Source of the DNA: a virus
Length of the DNA: 23,475 nucleotides
IMG/VR virus record: IMGVR_UViG_3300048061_000326
Location: 1 to 23,475 of that record
Direction: 5' to 3' (one strand)
Below are positions 13,839 through 21,535 of this stretch, one piece after another. The position numbers and the translations under genes are program-made. Below the pieces are notes generated by a model, which was not told where the DNA came from, made no database searches, and saw only the letters and a program-made list of their open reading frames with translations. Position 1 is the stretch's first letter, and every line of letters starts with the position of its first letter.

Positions 13839-14339
13839 TTACACCTTATATTCTGTATTCAATTCGCCTTTTGGTTGAGCTTTAACAAACTTATCTACAA
13901 ACTCGTTACCATAATTTTCACTGTGATCTACTTTTTCAGCGTCACTGTAATCTGCGTCGGCTAGTACGCTCTTTGGTTCTTCGTCCTCATCTTTGATTTC
14001 ATCATTCCAAAGTTCTTCTGATTCATTCATATTGTTTACTATAATACTTCCCTCATTGCAACCACAAATTCTTGCAATTTCTTCTTGTAGTGCATTAGGA
14101 GTTGCTGGAAGTTTTAGTTCCATATCGCAAATAAAAACTTCATTTGGACCTACGTCACCAAATCCTCTGGGTTTACTTTGCATAATTGTTTTTTTACAAG
14201 CACTCATGCTTTCCATATTGTACTTTTTCATATGAGACTCGATTCGATCCATATGATCATCTGAGATTTCACTGAGACTACGAAGTCTAAACTTGTAGCT
14301 TTTCTCAGATTCTGCTAGATATTGTTTTAAACTTTTCAT
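13839..14339 (-). CDS. putative internal head protein with capsid-targeting N-terminus
   Basis: A 166-residue protein starting MKSLKQYLAESEKSY. T4 internal proteins (IPI-IPIII) and Alt carry a ~10-residue capsid-targeting sequence of the form MKTYQEFIAE, cleaved by gp21 after (L/I)-x-E. Here MKSLKQYLAE matches in length, the MK start, an aromatic near the end and a final L-A-E. The body has a folded region (residues 15-105: RLRSLSEI, a long helix, VFICDMELKLP) and an acidic tail (from about 110). It has its own late-type promoter and an AAGGAT site. Packaging into the head is inference; the domain is unknown. Confidence 0.65.
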   Translation of the reverse strand: MKSLKQYLAESEKSYKFRLRSLSEISDDHMDRIESHMKKYNMESMSACKKTIMQSKPRGFGDVGPNEVFICDMELKLPATPNALQEEIARICGCNEGSIIVNNMNESEELWNDEIKDEDEEPKSVLADADYSDAEKVDHSENYGNEFVDKFVKAQPKGELNTEYKV

Positions 14340-14356
14340 CGCGATATATCCTTCGT

Positions 14357-14370
14357 TATAGTTATTTATG
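14357..14370 (-). promoter_or_regulatory. late-type promoter motif before the capsid-targeting protein
   Basis: CATAAATAACTATA on the minus strand, 18-31 nt before the ATG and right after the stop of the glycosyltransferase-like gene. A second ATAAATAATT overlaps that stop codon. Confidence 0.5.
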
Positions 14371-14374
14371 CAAT

Positions 14375-15775
14375 TTAATTATTTATTCTAGTGCAAAACT
14401 GTAGCAATATATGGAACAGATTAGCTCTTACATTCTTAGTTGGTAATCTAGAAACTAAGTCTGCGTTATGTAATAATTGTGGTAACATATCATATAACAT
14501 ATTGTTTAGTTGACCTAAAGTTAAATTTTGAAGTCTTTTAAATTCAGCAAGCCCCATTTCCCATCTTTTAATTGGATCAACTTCGTTATCATAACTATGG
14601 TCAATCCATTCGTCAAACATTTCAAACCCCATATTTCTAAGTGTTTCAATATTTTGATAACATCCAATTGACACAAAAGGTTGAAACTGAAAAAACGGCT
14701 TGTAGGATTTTTCAGTTATAAAAGACCATTCACACCCATAATGCCATGTTTCAGTTACAATCTGAAAGTAAGATTTTAATCCATGCTCATAACATATTAC
14801 ATTAGCTTGATTAATAGATAGATCTACATCGGGTTCCTCAATATGTGGTAATATGTCCTTGTTGTATTCTCGTAATTTTTGATAGTAATTTACTAGTTTT
14901 TTATCAGCTACTTTAGAAAGTAGTTGTTTTTCTTCTTCACTATCTCCCATAGCTGGATTCAAGTCTAGTTTTCCCAAACTATGTAAACATTCTTCTTCAA
15001 ATCTTTGTTGTTGTATAAATGCCACTGTTAAAAATCTATTCAGTCTGGGTAGTCTGTTATAGCAAAGAGATTTGTGATCAAGTACTTTCTTGTTTGTTAT
15101 ATCTTTTACTTTTTGTGCTATGTGTAATTTTTGCTTTTCTCCAGCAGTATAAGAAGTCTGTGCGGCAAGCAGGTGGTTTAATTCGTATGATGTAACACAA
15201 TTATATCCATGTTTTTTAGCTATCTCTTTCACTCCGCTTCCTTGAGCGGCAGTTAGTAATGTTAAATCCTGAGAGTTAGTAATGTTAAACGTATATCTAA
15301 ATTTGTTAACATCATATCCAAAACTTGGATCTAATAGCATAGATTCATCGCCCCAATCAATTACCCAATGCACTAACCTTTTATAACTATCTTCCCAGAT
15401 TCGAGCGGGCATCGGAAATTCATTACGTTTTCCTGTATGGTAAAATGAAAAAACTGGGCTGAAACGTTCGTCACAAATGCTTTCATACCAGTTTAGATAT
15501 ACTACATATTTTTGACCTGGTGGTATATCATCTAAGTATTTGTATTCTACAAGGTCATCACATCCAATAGGAATAAAACAGTCTTGCCATGTTTTACTAT
15601 TAATGCCTGCATCGGGTGCATTATCTAAATTAGAACGTCTATAATGTATATGATCAGAAACTGGCGGTAGTCCTATATTGGTACCTGTGTGATCATCATA
15701 TTTTAAAAAAGTAATTTTATCCATTTTGGAGGTAGGGGCTAGGCCTCTCCATTTGTAATGTGCTGGGTTGTTCAT
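14375..15775 (-). CDS. glycosyltransferase-like protein, 466 aa
   Basis: The C-terminal part has the signature FITEKSYKPFFQFQPFVSIG (352-371), then a GFEMFDEWIDHSYD stretch (383-396). With LCYNRLPRLNR (238-247), this is typical of a phage-borne family related to the fucosyltransferase/GT10-type C-terminal domain. Such enzymes use a nucleotide sugar, and T-E-K-x-x-x-P is the likely donor-binding region. The N-terminal ~200 residues do not match anything I recognise. It lies within the late packaging genes; its ATG overlaps the terS stop (ATGA), so it may modify a virion protein or surface sugar. The target is unknown. Confidence 0.62.
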   Translation of the reverse strand: MNNPAHYKWRGLAPTSKMDKITFLKYDDHTGTNIGLPPVSDHIHYRRSNLDNAPDAGINSKTWQDCFIPIGCDDLVEYKYLDDIPPGQKYVVYLNWYESICDERFSPVFSFYHTGKRNEFPMPARIWEDSYKRLVHWVIDWGDESMLLDPSFGYDVNKFRYTFNITNSQDLTLLTAAQGSGVKEIAKKHGYNCVTSYELNHLLAAQTSYTAGEKQKLHIAQKVKDITNKKVLDHKSLCYNRLPRLNRFLTVAFIQQQRFEEECLHSLGKLDLNPAMGDSEEEKQLLSKVADKKLVNYYQKLREYNKDILPHIEEPDVDLSINQANVICYEHGLKSYFQIVTETWHYGCEWSFITEKSYKPFFQFQPFVSIGCYQNIETLRNMGFEMFDEWIDHSYDNEVDPIKRWEMGLAEFKRLQNLTLGQLNNMLYDMLPQLLHNADLVSRLPTKNVRANLFHILLQFCTRINN

Positions 15776-16263
15776 TTCTTTGACATTTTATCTATTACTG
15801 CATTAATCAAACTGTTACGATCCTCAAACTCTTCTGCTTCGCCTTGTATAGTATCATCGCCACCTTTTGCTTTGGCTTCTTGTGCATCAAATTTAGCTTT
15901 TTGCAGTTGTAGTTGAACCATTTTTAGTTTTTTGTCCATTTTTGCTGTTTTAGCTGTAATAGCATTGGTCATCATCTTACTTGCTGTATCAAATACAGCC
16001 GCGGCATGTCTATCTTCAACATTTTGTCCTAGATCCATAAGGTCCTGAAAGGCATGCATTGCTTTATCAGCATACTTGTCCATGTCAGCATCTAGTTGTT
16101 CTAAATCTCTTACCATTGGCAATGCGGCATCAATTTTATCTGCTACATCTAATTGTTGTTGTAGTTGTGCAATATCCAATCCAGTCTCTTCCTGTTTGAT
16201 AGGCTCATCTATTTGTTCATTTGCTGGTGGCAGATTAAATACATCTTCTATTTTATTAGTCAT
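15772..16263 (-). CDS. terS: terminase small subunit (gp16)
   Basis: A 163-residue protein, essentially the length of T4 gp16 (164). The central segment NVEDRHAAAVFDTASKMMTNAITAKTAKMD aligns by eye with T4 gp16 [21 protein letters not shown], the helical oligomerisation core. Long helices with acidic ends (residues 25-70 and 85-135) would form the ring that presents DNA to TerL. GGAG lies 8 nt before the ATG, which overlaps the upstream stop. It is separated from terL by five genes. Confidence 0.8.
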   Translation of the reverse strand: MTNKIEDVFNLPPANEQIDEPIKQEETGLDIAQLQQQLDVADKIDAALPMVRDLEQLDADMDKYADKAMHAFQDLMDLGQNVEDRHAAAVFDTASKMMTNAITAKTAKMDKKLKMVQLQLQKAKFDAQEAKAKGGDDTIQGEAEEFEDRNSLINAVIDKMSKK

Positions 16264-16475
16264 GGTTTATCTCCAGTATGATAACATGCGAGTTGAATTT
16301 TGTAATAAGGATTTTTTTCATATTTTCCCCAGTTTTGTCCAGCAATGAACTCACTACATTCTGTTAAAGTCATTGGTTGTTGCTGTACATATTGATTACC
16401 AATGTACTGCCATTCTCCTGAAGACGTTTGTCCCCATAATGAAACTACTAAAACTACCATATCTGTTAAATTCAT
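16260..16475 (-). CDS. small hypothetical protein with hydrophobic N-terminus, 71 aa
   Basis: Residues 3-14 (LTDMVVLVVSLW) are hydrophobic and could be a short signal or anchor. The rest is polar with two cysteines (in TECSEFI and LACYHT) that could form a disulfide outside the cytoplasm. Similar two-cysteine mini-proteins are frequent in marine phages, without known function. The start overlaps the gp4 stop (ATGA) and the stop overlaps terS, so the three genes are coupled. Confidence 0.65.
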   Translation of the reverse strand: MNLTDMVVLVVSLWGQTSSGEWQYIGNQYVQQQPMTLTECSEFIAGQNWGKYEKNPYYKIQLACYHTGDKP

Positions 16476-16915
16476 TTGCGTTTCCTTTTCTTAGGTTGGT
16501 TGAATAATTCATTTTCAGTGAGTACTCTAAATCCAACTCCCTGTCTTTGTGCAAATACTTTTGCGGCTTGCCACTTTGCTTCATTTACAATAGCCGCCGC
16601 TTTTTGCATTGGACTCTTAGCATGTGCTAGTGTTTGTCCTGCAGGTTTAATTTCTATAAATTCAGCTTTTCTAGCTTTGTCCTTATCTTCATATACTATA
16701 AAAAAATCTGGAACATAATGTGTGTTCTTACCAGTAGCTGGATTTCTATATGGTATACGATGACTTTCGCTAGCCCATGCAAGTATATTAGGGTGTGTAT
16801 CTAATAAACGCATAAACTTTAATTCCCACCCACTACGATATTTTGGGCGATGTTTGCCTACATACTTACGTGGATTTCTGACTTCATATATACCCTGTTG
16901 AAATTTATTTGCCAT
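16472..16915 (-). CDS. 4: head completion protein gp4
   Basis: A 147-residue match to T4 gp4 (150 residues), which finishes packaged heads before tail joining. Shared features are YRSGWELKFMRLLDTHPNI (cf. T4 YRSNWEKFFFEWLDKNPEI), IPYRNPATGK, and an ExK nuclease-like core: E31, D70 (VPDFF), E88 and K90 (EFIEIKP), then KWQAAKVFAQRQGVGFRVLTE. The endonuclease-type active site is complete. The ATG has no ribosome binding site; a late-type motif lies directly upstream, suggesting a very short leader. In T4 gene 4 is far from genes 16-19; here it is beside the tail tube and terS. Confidence 0.88.
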   Translation of the reverse strand: MANKFQQGIYEVRNPRKYVGKHRPKYRSGWELKFMRLLDTHPNILAWASESHRIPYRNPATGKNTHYVPDFFIVYEDKDKARKAEFIEIKPAGQTLAHAKSPMQKAAAIVNEAKWQAAKVFAQRQGVGFRVLTENELFNQPKKRKRK

Positions 16916-16916
16916 T

Positions 16917-16931
16917 CTAGTAGTATTTATC
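16917..16931 (-). promoter_or_regulatory. late-type promoter abutting the gp4 start
   Basis: GATAAATACTACTAG, the closest match in the window to the T4 late consensus, ends 2 nt before the gp4 ATG. Initiation about 6 nt downstream of the ATAAATA core would give an almost leaderless mRNA. Confidence 0.55.
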
Positions 16932-16935
16932 GATA

Positions 16936-17847
16936 CTATTCTTCGGGCAACATTCCTTCGATAGCCCCGCCAGCTACACCAGGCGGTGGGTTATTTGGCA
17001 CAACAAAAGTTTTACCACCTATATTTCTAAGTGATTCTTTTGCTTGATTGTATACACCGTTGAACACTCTCTGTCCAGTTTGAGTCTGAGATAATGCTAG
17101 TGCCGCGGCTCCTAATGCAAGTCCTGGTCTACTTGATACTTTGCTTGCAATATCACTAAGTAGTCCTTGTCTTGTAGCTTGTGTTTCATTAATAAACTCT
17201 TCTCCAAGATTACCTATGTTTACATGCTCAGGCTGAAATTGTGCAGTGTAACTAGAAGTACCGCTAGATGCGTAATCAAATGTAGTGTGTTGTATTTGTG
17301 TAACCATACAGTTAAACAATGTAGTTGTTCTGCCACCTTGGGCAGTATCTTTGTTATGTATTCTTATTTCTTCAAAAAAGTGTCTAGCATTTGCTGGTAT
17401 AGTTTTGGCGCCAAATTCATGTCCTGCACCTGAACTAAACTGTTCATCTAACGTATTGTATCCGTTAAAATTACCACTTCCCATTTCGTGTCCTTGGAAG
17501 TAATGATTACCGTATGCTTTTAATAGTGTTTGAAATTGATTGTCTTTGGTATCATAAAATACAACATTCATAGGACCAGGAGTCATTCTCGTTGGTACTT
17601 GTCTTATTCTGTTGTATTGATTAACTGGCATCAAGCCGTAGTCAAAGTCTGGCATTGTTACACTTACTACTCTGTTAAATGTAAAGTTTCTGCCAAAGCT
17701 ATCGTCTTCCATAGCTACGTTTTCATTAAGTAAGAATTGTATGCTAAAATTGTACGACAGTCTCGGAGTTTTGACCATTACTGGATCATCTGCTCCGAAA
17801 TGCTCTGCGGCGGCGTTATATGGGCCGGTATTACTAGTTAATCCCAT
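16936..17847 (-). CDS. second tail-tube-like protein, 303 aa
   Basis: A virion protein with the layout of a tail-tube monomer. RLSYNFSIQFLLNEN opens the first sheet; FNRVVSVTMPDFDYGLMPVNQ and RIRQVPTRMTPGPMNVVFYD follow the pattern of gp19-like folds (position in a groove, then a long strand), and TTLFNCMVTQIQHTTFDYAS closes it. The last ~90 residues (Ala-rich helix, then Pro/Gly tail) are extra. It directly follows gp19, so it may be a paralogue serving as tube initiator or terminator (T4 gp48, gp54 or gp3 are functional analogues). AAGGTAG precedes the ATG. Confidence 0.7.
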   Translation of the reverse strand: MGLTSNTGPYNAAAEHFGADDPVMVKTPRLSYNFSIQFLLNENVAMEDDSFGRNFTFNRVVSVTMPDFDYGLMPVNQYNRIRQVPTRMTPGPMNVVFYDTKDNQFQTLLKAYGNHYFQGHEMGSGNFNGYNTLDEQFSSGAGHEFGAKTIPANARHFFEEIRIHNKDTAQGGRTTTLFNCMVTQIQHTTFDYASSGTSSYTAQFQPEHVNIGNLGEEFINETQATRQGLLSDIASKVSSRPGLALGAAALALSQTQTGQRVFNGVYNQAKESLRNIGGKTFVVPNNPPPGVAGGAIEGMLPEE

Positions 17848-17861
17848 TTATGCTACCTTAG

Positions 17862-18467
17862 TTAAGCCTGTGTACCACCGCCAGTTGCGTTACTTACTGT
17901 CTGATCCTGATCAGCGCCTGTTAGTGTTGCATTACCTGCGGCATCAAAAATTTCTGCGTTGTCGTATCTTATACCTACTGTTACCTGTACTTGATCACTG
18001 CTAGCATATGCCATGTCGCCATAGCTAATATTTGCAATGTAACATCCTGCTAGTTCAAACTTATCCAATACTCCTGGTGTTGGACTTGCGCCATCTAATG
18101 TTTCCATAATGGTTTGGAACTTATAGCTTGCACCTGCTCTTGGACCACTTTGGTTAGCGTGATCAACTTGTCTATTCAATTGATTGTTTAATTCTCTTAG
18201 CACTACGCTGTCTACATCATCTCTTAATACAACAGACACTGTGTCCCAAGTATGCTTACCTGCAAGGTAAATTCTTGAGTTGTATGCATCTAACGGAATT
18301 TCATCGTGTGTCAATGCGGGTCTTGTTGTACTAATAACACTTCTAGTAGGAGTAGCGGTGAACCCTTCACCTACGAACGTCACTCTAAAACGATACTGTA
18401 GTTTGGGCATGATTGTTGTGGTGTTTCCTGAATTGTCTGGAACCCCTAATGTTGTAATAACTGCCAT
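17862..18467 (-). CDS. 19: tail tube protein gp19
   Basis: A 201-residue tube protein (T4 gp19 is 163). After MAVITTLGVPDNSG it shows the tube fold: KLQYRFRVTFVGEGF, VISTTRPALTHDEIPLDAYN, HTWDTVSVVLRDD (the long tube strand), then FELAGCYIANISYGDM and VQVTVGIRYDNAEI. A 20-30 residue Ala/Asp/Thr-rich tail is extra. The start at 18467 has GAGGAG 6 nt upstream; the longer frame starting at 18530 would include the promoter at 18492-18504 and the terminator. It follows gp18 across a strong terminator, so it is transcribed from its own late promoter. Confidence 0.87.
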   Translation of the reverse strand: MAVITTLGVPDNSGNTTTIMPKLQYRFRVTFVGEGFTATPTRSVISTTRPALTHDEIPLDAYNSRIYLAGKHTWDTVSVVLRDDVDSVVLRELNNQLNRQVDHANQSGPRAGASYKFQTIMETLDGASPTPGVLDKFELAGCYIANISYGDMAYASSDQVQVTVGIRYDNAEIFDAAGNATLTGADQDQTVSNATGGGTQA

Positions 18468-18491
18468 TTCGATCTCCTCATAATACCGGCT

Positions 18492-18504
18492 AATTGTATT
18501 TATT
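18492..18504 (-). promoter_or_regulatory. late-type promoter for gp19
   Basis: AATAAATACAATT on the minus strand, about 25 nt before the gp19 start and just after the gp18 terminator. Confidence 0.6.
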
Positions 18505-18514
18505 AAAAACCGCC

Positions 18515-18544
18515 AAAAAAAATGGACCACACGAAGCAGTCCAT
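18515..18544 (-). terminator. rho-independent terminator after gp18
   Basis: ATGGACTGC and GTGGTCCAT form a 9-bp stem (two G-T pairs) with a TTCGT loop, followed by seven or more T. It lies 22 nt after the gp18 stop and would limit gp18 transcripts reaching gp19. Confidence 0.9.
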
Positions 18545-18565
18545 TAAGTATTCAGTTAATTTTTA

Positions 18566-21049
18566 TTAGTTTGTTGAGTTTAGTGTGCCTGTGTTAACCA
18601 ATCTAATTGGAACGTAGATAAATTCTGCCGCTTTTGCTGGTTCAATAGCAACATCAACATAAAATTCATTACGATCAATTCTTGCTGGCGTATTGTTTGT
18701 TTCATCACAAACCACTGCAAAGTCGTTAAGTCCTCGTCTACTTAGAATGTCTGCAAGGAATCTTTCAAATACAACTTTTGCTCTAGCTCTAGTTTGTGCA
18801 TCATTGATTTCAAACAAGAACGGACGAGCAATCTCATCAAATCTTTCTCTGAGATAAGCAACCAAACGTGCAACATTAACTCTGTCCAAACTACTAGTAC
18901 TAGGATGTAGAGTTTTCTGTCCAAATACTATTGTACCTTGTCCAGGAAATGTTGTAATTGGATTCAGCTTTGCTGTATACATTGCATCACGTTGTCCTTG
19001 TGTAAGGCTAATTGCTTTAAATTCACCTTCTGTAGTCAAATGTCCAACTGCACTTGCGTTTTGTACAACACCTCTTGTAGTTCCTGCTGGAGCAAACCAT
19101 TGGAAACTAATGTTGTCGTTGTAAGCAATAGTGTATAGTGCCATATGACTTGGAGGAACAGTTACAGTCGCACCATTTAATGGTTCTGTAGTTTGTCCTG
19201 CTGGATAGTAAACTGCACTGTATGTGTTTTTAGTTACTAGTCCATCTTCGCCGTTTTCACTTGCACTGTTACTGTTGTTTACCCAAGTAATAACATCTGT
19301 TGGATTCTTACGCATTGGTGAATCAATAACAATAAATGCTGTCTCACCTCTATCACTGTTTAGTGTAACCATTTCGTCAACTAGTTCTGGATAGTTTGGT
19401 GAAGCAATTAAGCTGTACTTGTACTGTGGATCTCTGAGATCTGTACCAGTAATAGCCGCTTGCATTGCAGTTGCAATAACACCACGTTGTGCATATCTGC
19501 CAAAACGTCCGCTACCATCTGCATGATTACCTGAACCATTTCTCCAAGCTGTACCATTCCAAGCACGAACTGTATTTTTACTTTGTGCCATGTTTACAAC
19601 TAACATACCTGCTGGATAAACTGCCGCATTTGGTGCGCCTGCAATTGGTGCGCCGCCACCTGCTGTATCATCGATATCTGCAAACAATACACCTGTATTG
19701 GTTGTTTGGTCTGTGTTATCATGTAATACCCAAGCAGTGTTACCTGTGTTTCTTACATAAAGTTTTGGATATGCTCTTTCGTTAGCTTGGTTTTCAGCGG
19801 CTAATGTTGTATCTACCCATACATCTCCTGCACTTGCACCTGTTGGTTCTGTTGATGAATATGTTGCACTAGTGGGTGCATATGCACCACCTGCTACTTT
19901 GTATAGATCCAAACTGTTGATTGTGTTATCAAACCAGTAAGTGCCACTTGCTACTGTAGCAGTCGGTGTTGCATCTTGTGCTAACACTGTAGTTGCACTT
20001 AAATCGCCAACTATACCGCCTGTGATAATTTCTCTAAGAATAATAGTAGCTTTGGTATTTGCTTGTTGGTCTAACAAGTATTGACCTACTACGGCTGTAC
20101 CAGTTGCTAATGCAGTTACACTTGATCCATCTTGTGGAACAAAGTCTGTAATAGCGCCAGCACCATCTGCTTGAGTAGTACTAATACCTTGTACTGTTGC
20201 ACCTACAAATGAAGTACCGTCATGTAAACTTAATGCTAGATTCAAACCATTACCTGGTCTTGTGGTCTTAACCCAAATATCGTTATTAGCAGGACCTGCT
20301 GGAGCACTATAATGTTCGTCATATGTTACAGCTTCACCACCACTTAGTGCGGCATCACTGTCTAGTATTTCCCATGCGCCACCTACACCATAAAAGTATT
20401 CAATACTCATTTGTCTTGCTGGACTTGTTGATACTTCATTATCAACATGTACTACAACTAGGAATGTTCCGTTTGTTGTGGCACTTGCGGCTGTAGCTGG
20501 TGTATGTACATCACCTACAACGTCTGTACCGTCATCTACGTTAACTTCAACTGCTGGAATTTTGTTAACCCACTTACTAGAAGCATTATCGTATTGATGG
20601 ATACCAAATTTACTAGCATCTGTATCTAACCATAATGTATTTGCTGTACTATAACTCGCAACTGGTGCGGTTGTACTTGCTTCTAATTGACCTAAATTTA
20701 AGTCTGCTCTAACGACAAATGCTTGGCTACCTTGTCCAAGATAACTATATGCCGCCATAAGACCATATTCACTGGTCTCACTACCTTGTACTACACTAGA
20801 TCCGCTTGTGGTAAATGTTGGGTTACCAAAAAATTGTGTTAATTCTCTCTGACTTGTTACTTTAACAACTTTGCCAGCTTGAGCACTTTTGGTGAACTTT
20901 GCAATTCCGTCAGCTTCACTTCCTGTAGGATCTGTTTTGTCCTGACGTGTTGCAACCATTAGTAGTGGTACTGTACCGGCGCCCGGAGCACCGTATGCAC
21001 TTTCATCTACTACTGATACATTTACACCAGGGGATACTAATACTGCCAT
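18566..21049 (-). CDS. 18: tail sheath protein gp18
   Basis: An 827-residue contractile sheath subunit. The conserved N-terminus is MAVLVSPGVNVSVVDESAYG, and the C-terminal handshake domain (about 680-827) holds NPITTFPGQGTIVFGQKTL, RVNVARLVAYLRE and YVDVAIEPAKAAEFI. T4 gp18 is 659 residues: most of the extra length is a Thr/Ala/Asp/Gly-rich block at about residues 130-510 with repeated beta modules. The start is set at 21049, where AAGGAG lies 6-7 nt upstream; the longer frame to 21100 would contain the late promoter. The gene is flanked by terminators on both sides, fitting a very highly expressed single-gene unit. Confidence 0.95.
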   Translation of the reverse strand: MAVLVSPGVNVSVVDESAYGAPGAGTVPLLMVATRQDKTDPTGSEADGIAKFTKSAQAGKVVKVTSQRELTQFFGNPTFTTSGSSVVQGSETSEYGLMAAYSYLGQGSQAFVVRADLNLGQLEASTTAPVASYSTANTLWLDTDASKFGIHQYDNASSKWVNKIPAVEVNVDDGTDVVGDVHTPATAASATTNGTFLVVVHVDNEVSTSPARQMSIEYFYGVGGAWEILDSDAALSGGEAVTYDEHYSAPAGPANNDIWVKTTRPGNGLNLALSLHDGTSFVGATVQGISTTQADGAGAITDFVPQDGSSVTALATGTAVVGQYLLDQQANTKATIILREIITGGIVGDLSATTVLAQDATPTATVASGTYWFDNTINSLDLYKVAGGAYAPTSATYSSTEPTGASAGDVWVDTTLAAENQANERAYPKLYVRNTGNTAWVLHDNTDQTTNTGVLFADIDDTAGGGAPIAGAPNAAVYPAGMLVVNMAQSKNTVRAWNGTAWRNGSGNHADGSGRFGRYAQRGVIATAMQAAITGTDLRDPQYKYSLIASPNYPELVDEMVTLNSDRGETAFIVIDSPMRKNPTDVITWVNNSNSASENGEDGLVTKNTYSAVYYPAGQTTEPLNGATVTVPPSHMALYTIAYNDNISFQWFAPAGTTRGVVQNASAVGHLTTEGEFKAISLTQGQRDAMYTAKLNPITTFPGQGTIVFGQKTLHPSTSSLDRVNVARLVAYLRERFDEIARPFLFEINDAQTRARAKVVFERFLADILSRRGLNDFAVVCDETNNTPARIDRNEFYVDVAIEPAKAAEFIYVPIRLVNTGTLNSTN
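19519..20662 (-). repeat. insert in gp18 with about five diverged beta modules
   Basis: The block encodes repeating pieces of the form (G/N)-D-x-W-x-D-T-T ... L-x-x-x-(D/N)-x-x-x-x-W: ANTLWLDTDASKFG, NNDIWVKTTRPGNG, SGTYWFDNTINSLD, AGDVWVDTTLAAEN and a degenerate AGMLVVNMAQSKN, each followed 8-20 residues on by an aromatic strand (for example KWVNK, FVG, AWVLH, AWRNG). They look like small strand modules found in phage fibres and would project from the sheath surface. Confidence 0.6.
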
Positions 21050-21080
21050 GTCTTTCTCCTTATAAAAGTATTTGCTTCTA

Positions 21081-21091
21081 GTAGTATTTAC
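21081..21091 (-). promoter_or_regulatory. late-type promoter for gp18
   Basis: GTAAATACTAC on the minus strand, about 30 nt before the gp18 start, sharing TAAATACTACTAGA with the motif before gp4. Confidence 0.55.
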
Positions 21092-21150
21092 CTGGACCAC
21101 TATATATCAGGGTGGTTATGAGAGTTAACCTAGTAGTTAATGAATTAGTC

Positions 21151-21178
21151 AAAAAAAATAGGACCCGAAGGTCCTATT
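21151..21178 (-). terminator. rho-independent terminator after the HTH gene
   Basis: AATAGGACC and GGTCCTATT form a perfect 9-bp stem with a TTCG tetraloop, followed by six or more T. It closes the single-gene unit of the HTH protein, 22 nt after its stop. Confidence 0.95.
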
Positions 21179-21199
21179 TTGAGGGGGGATATTTGGTTA

Positions 21200-21445
21200 T
21201 TAAGCAAACATCTTTGCTCTGCTACCATTTACATCACGAGCAGTAATGCTATATCGTGTTGCGCCTGTTGTAGCAATATCAGTCTTGACGTTAAGTCCAG
21301 CTGATTTCATTTCGCTCATTCTAGCAGGAAGTTGCTGAATGCCAAACCTTGCATTTGCGTCTTTCGCAGTCAAAGTTTTACCAGTACCTCGTAGATAAGT
21401 TTCTAGGAAAGTCTTCTGGTTAGTTTTAATTGTAGTAAAAGCCAT
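21200..21445 (-). CDS. winged-helix/HTH DNA-binding protein, 81 aa
   Basis: Residues 24-52 (LTAKDANARFGIQQLPARMSEMKSAGLNVKT) are a helix-turn-helix followed by a wing-like hairpin (RYSITARD) as in HTH_39-type phage regulators; F34-G35-I36 falls at the turn. The N-terminal helix contains many Thr and Lys. GGAGG lies 5-6 nt before the ATG. It sits alone between an early promoter (21501-21529) and a strong terminator (21151-21178), the arrangement of an independently controlled regulator. It could repress or activate phage promoters, perhaps its own. Confidence 0.75.
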   Translation of the reverse strand: MAFTTIKTNQKTFLETYLRGTGKTLTAKDANARFGIQQLPARMSEMKSAGLNVKTDIATTGATRYSITARDVNGSRAKMFA

Positions 21446-21471
21446 TATTGCCTCCAGTTTTTTAAAATCAA

Positions 21472-21490
21472 CTTAAGGTGTTTCCCTAAG
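21472..21490 (-). promoter_or_regulatory. hairpin in the leader of the HTH gene
   Basis: CTTAGGG and CCTTAAG pair (one G-T) around AAACA, 10-30 nt downstream of the promoter and about 27 nt before the ATG. Possible RNA-level control or operator dyad. Confidence 0.35.
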
Positions 21491-21500
21491 TTATTCATGC

Positions 21501-21529
21501 AGTATAGCACCACATAAATTCGTTGTCAA
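21501..21529 (-). promoter_or_regulatory. early promoter for the HTH gene
   Basis: TTGACA (21524-21529), 17-nt spacer ending TGTGGTGC, TATACT (21501-21506), preceded by AAAAAAGG. The TGGTGC next to the -10 box matches the conserved-spacer promoters. Confidence 0.82.
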
Positions 21530-21535
21530 CCTTTT

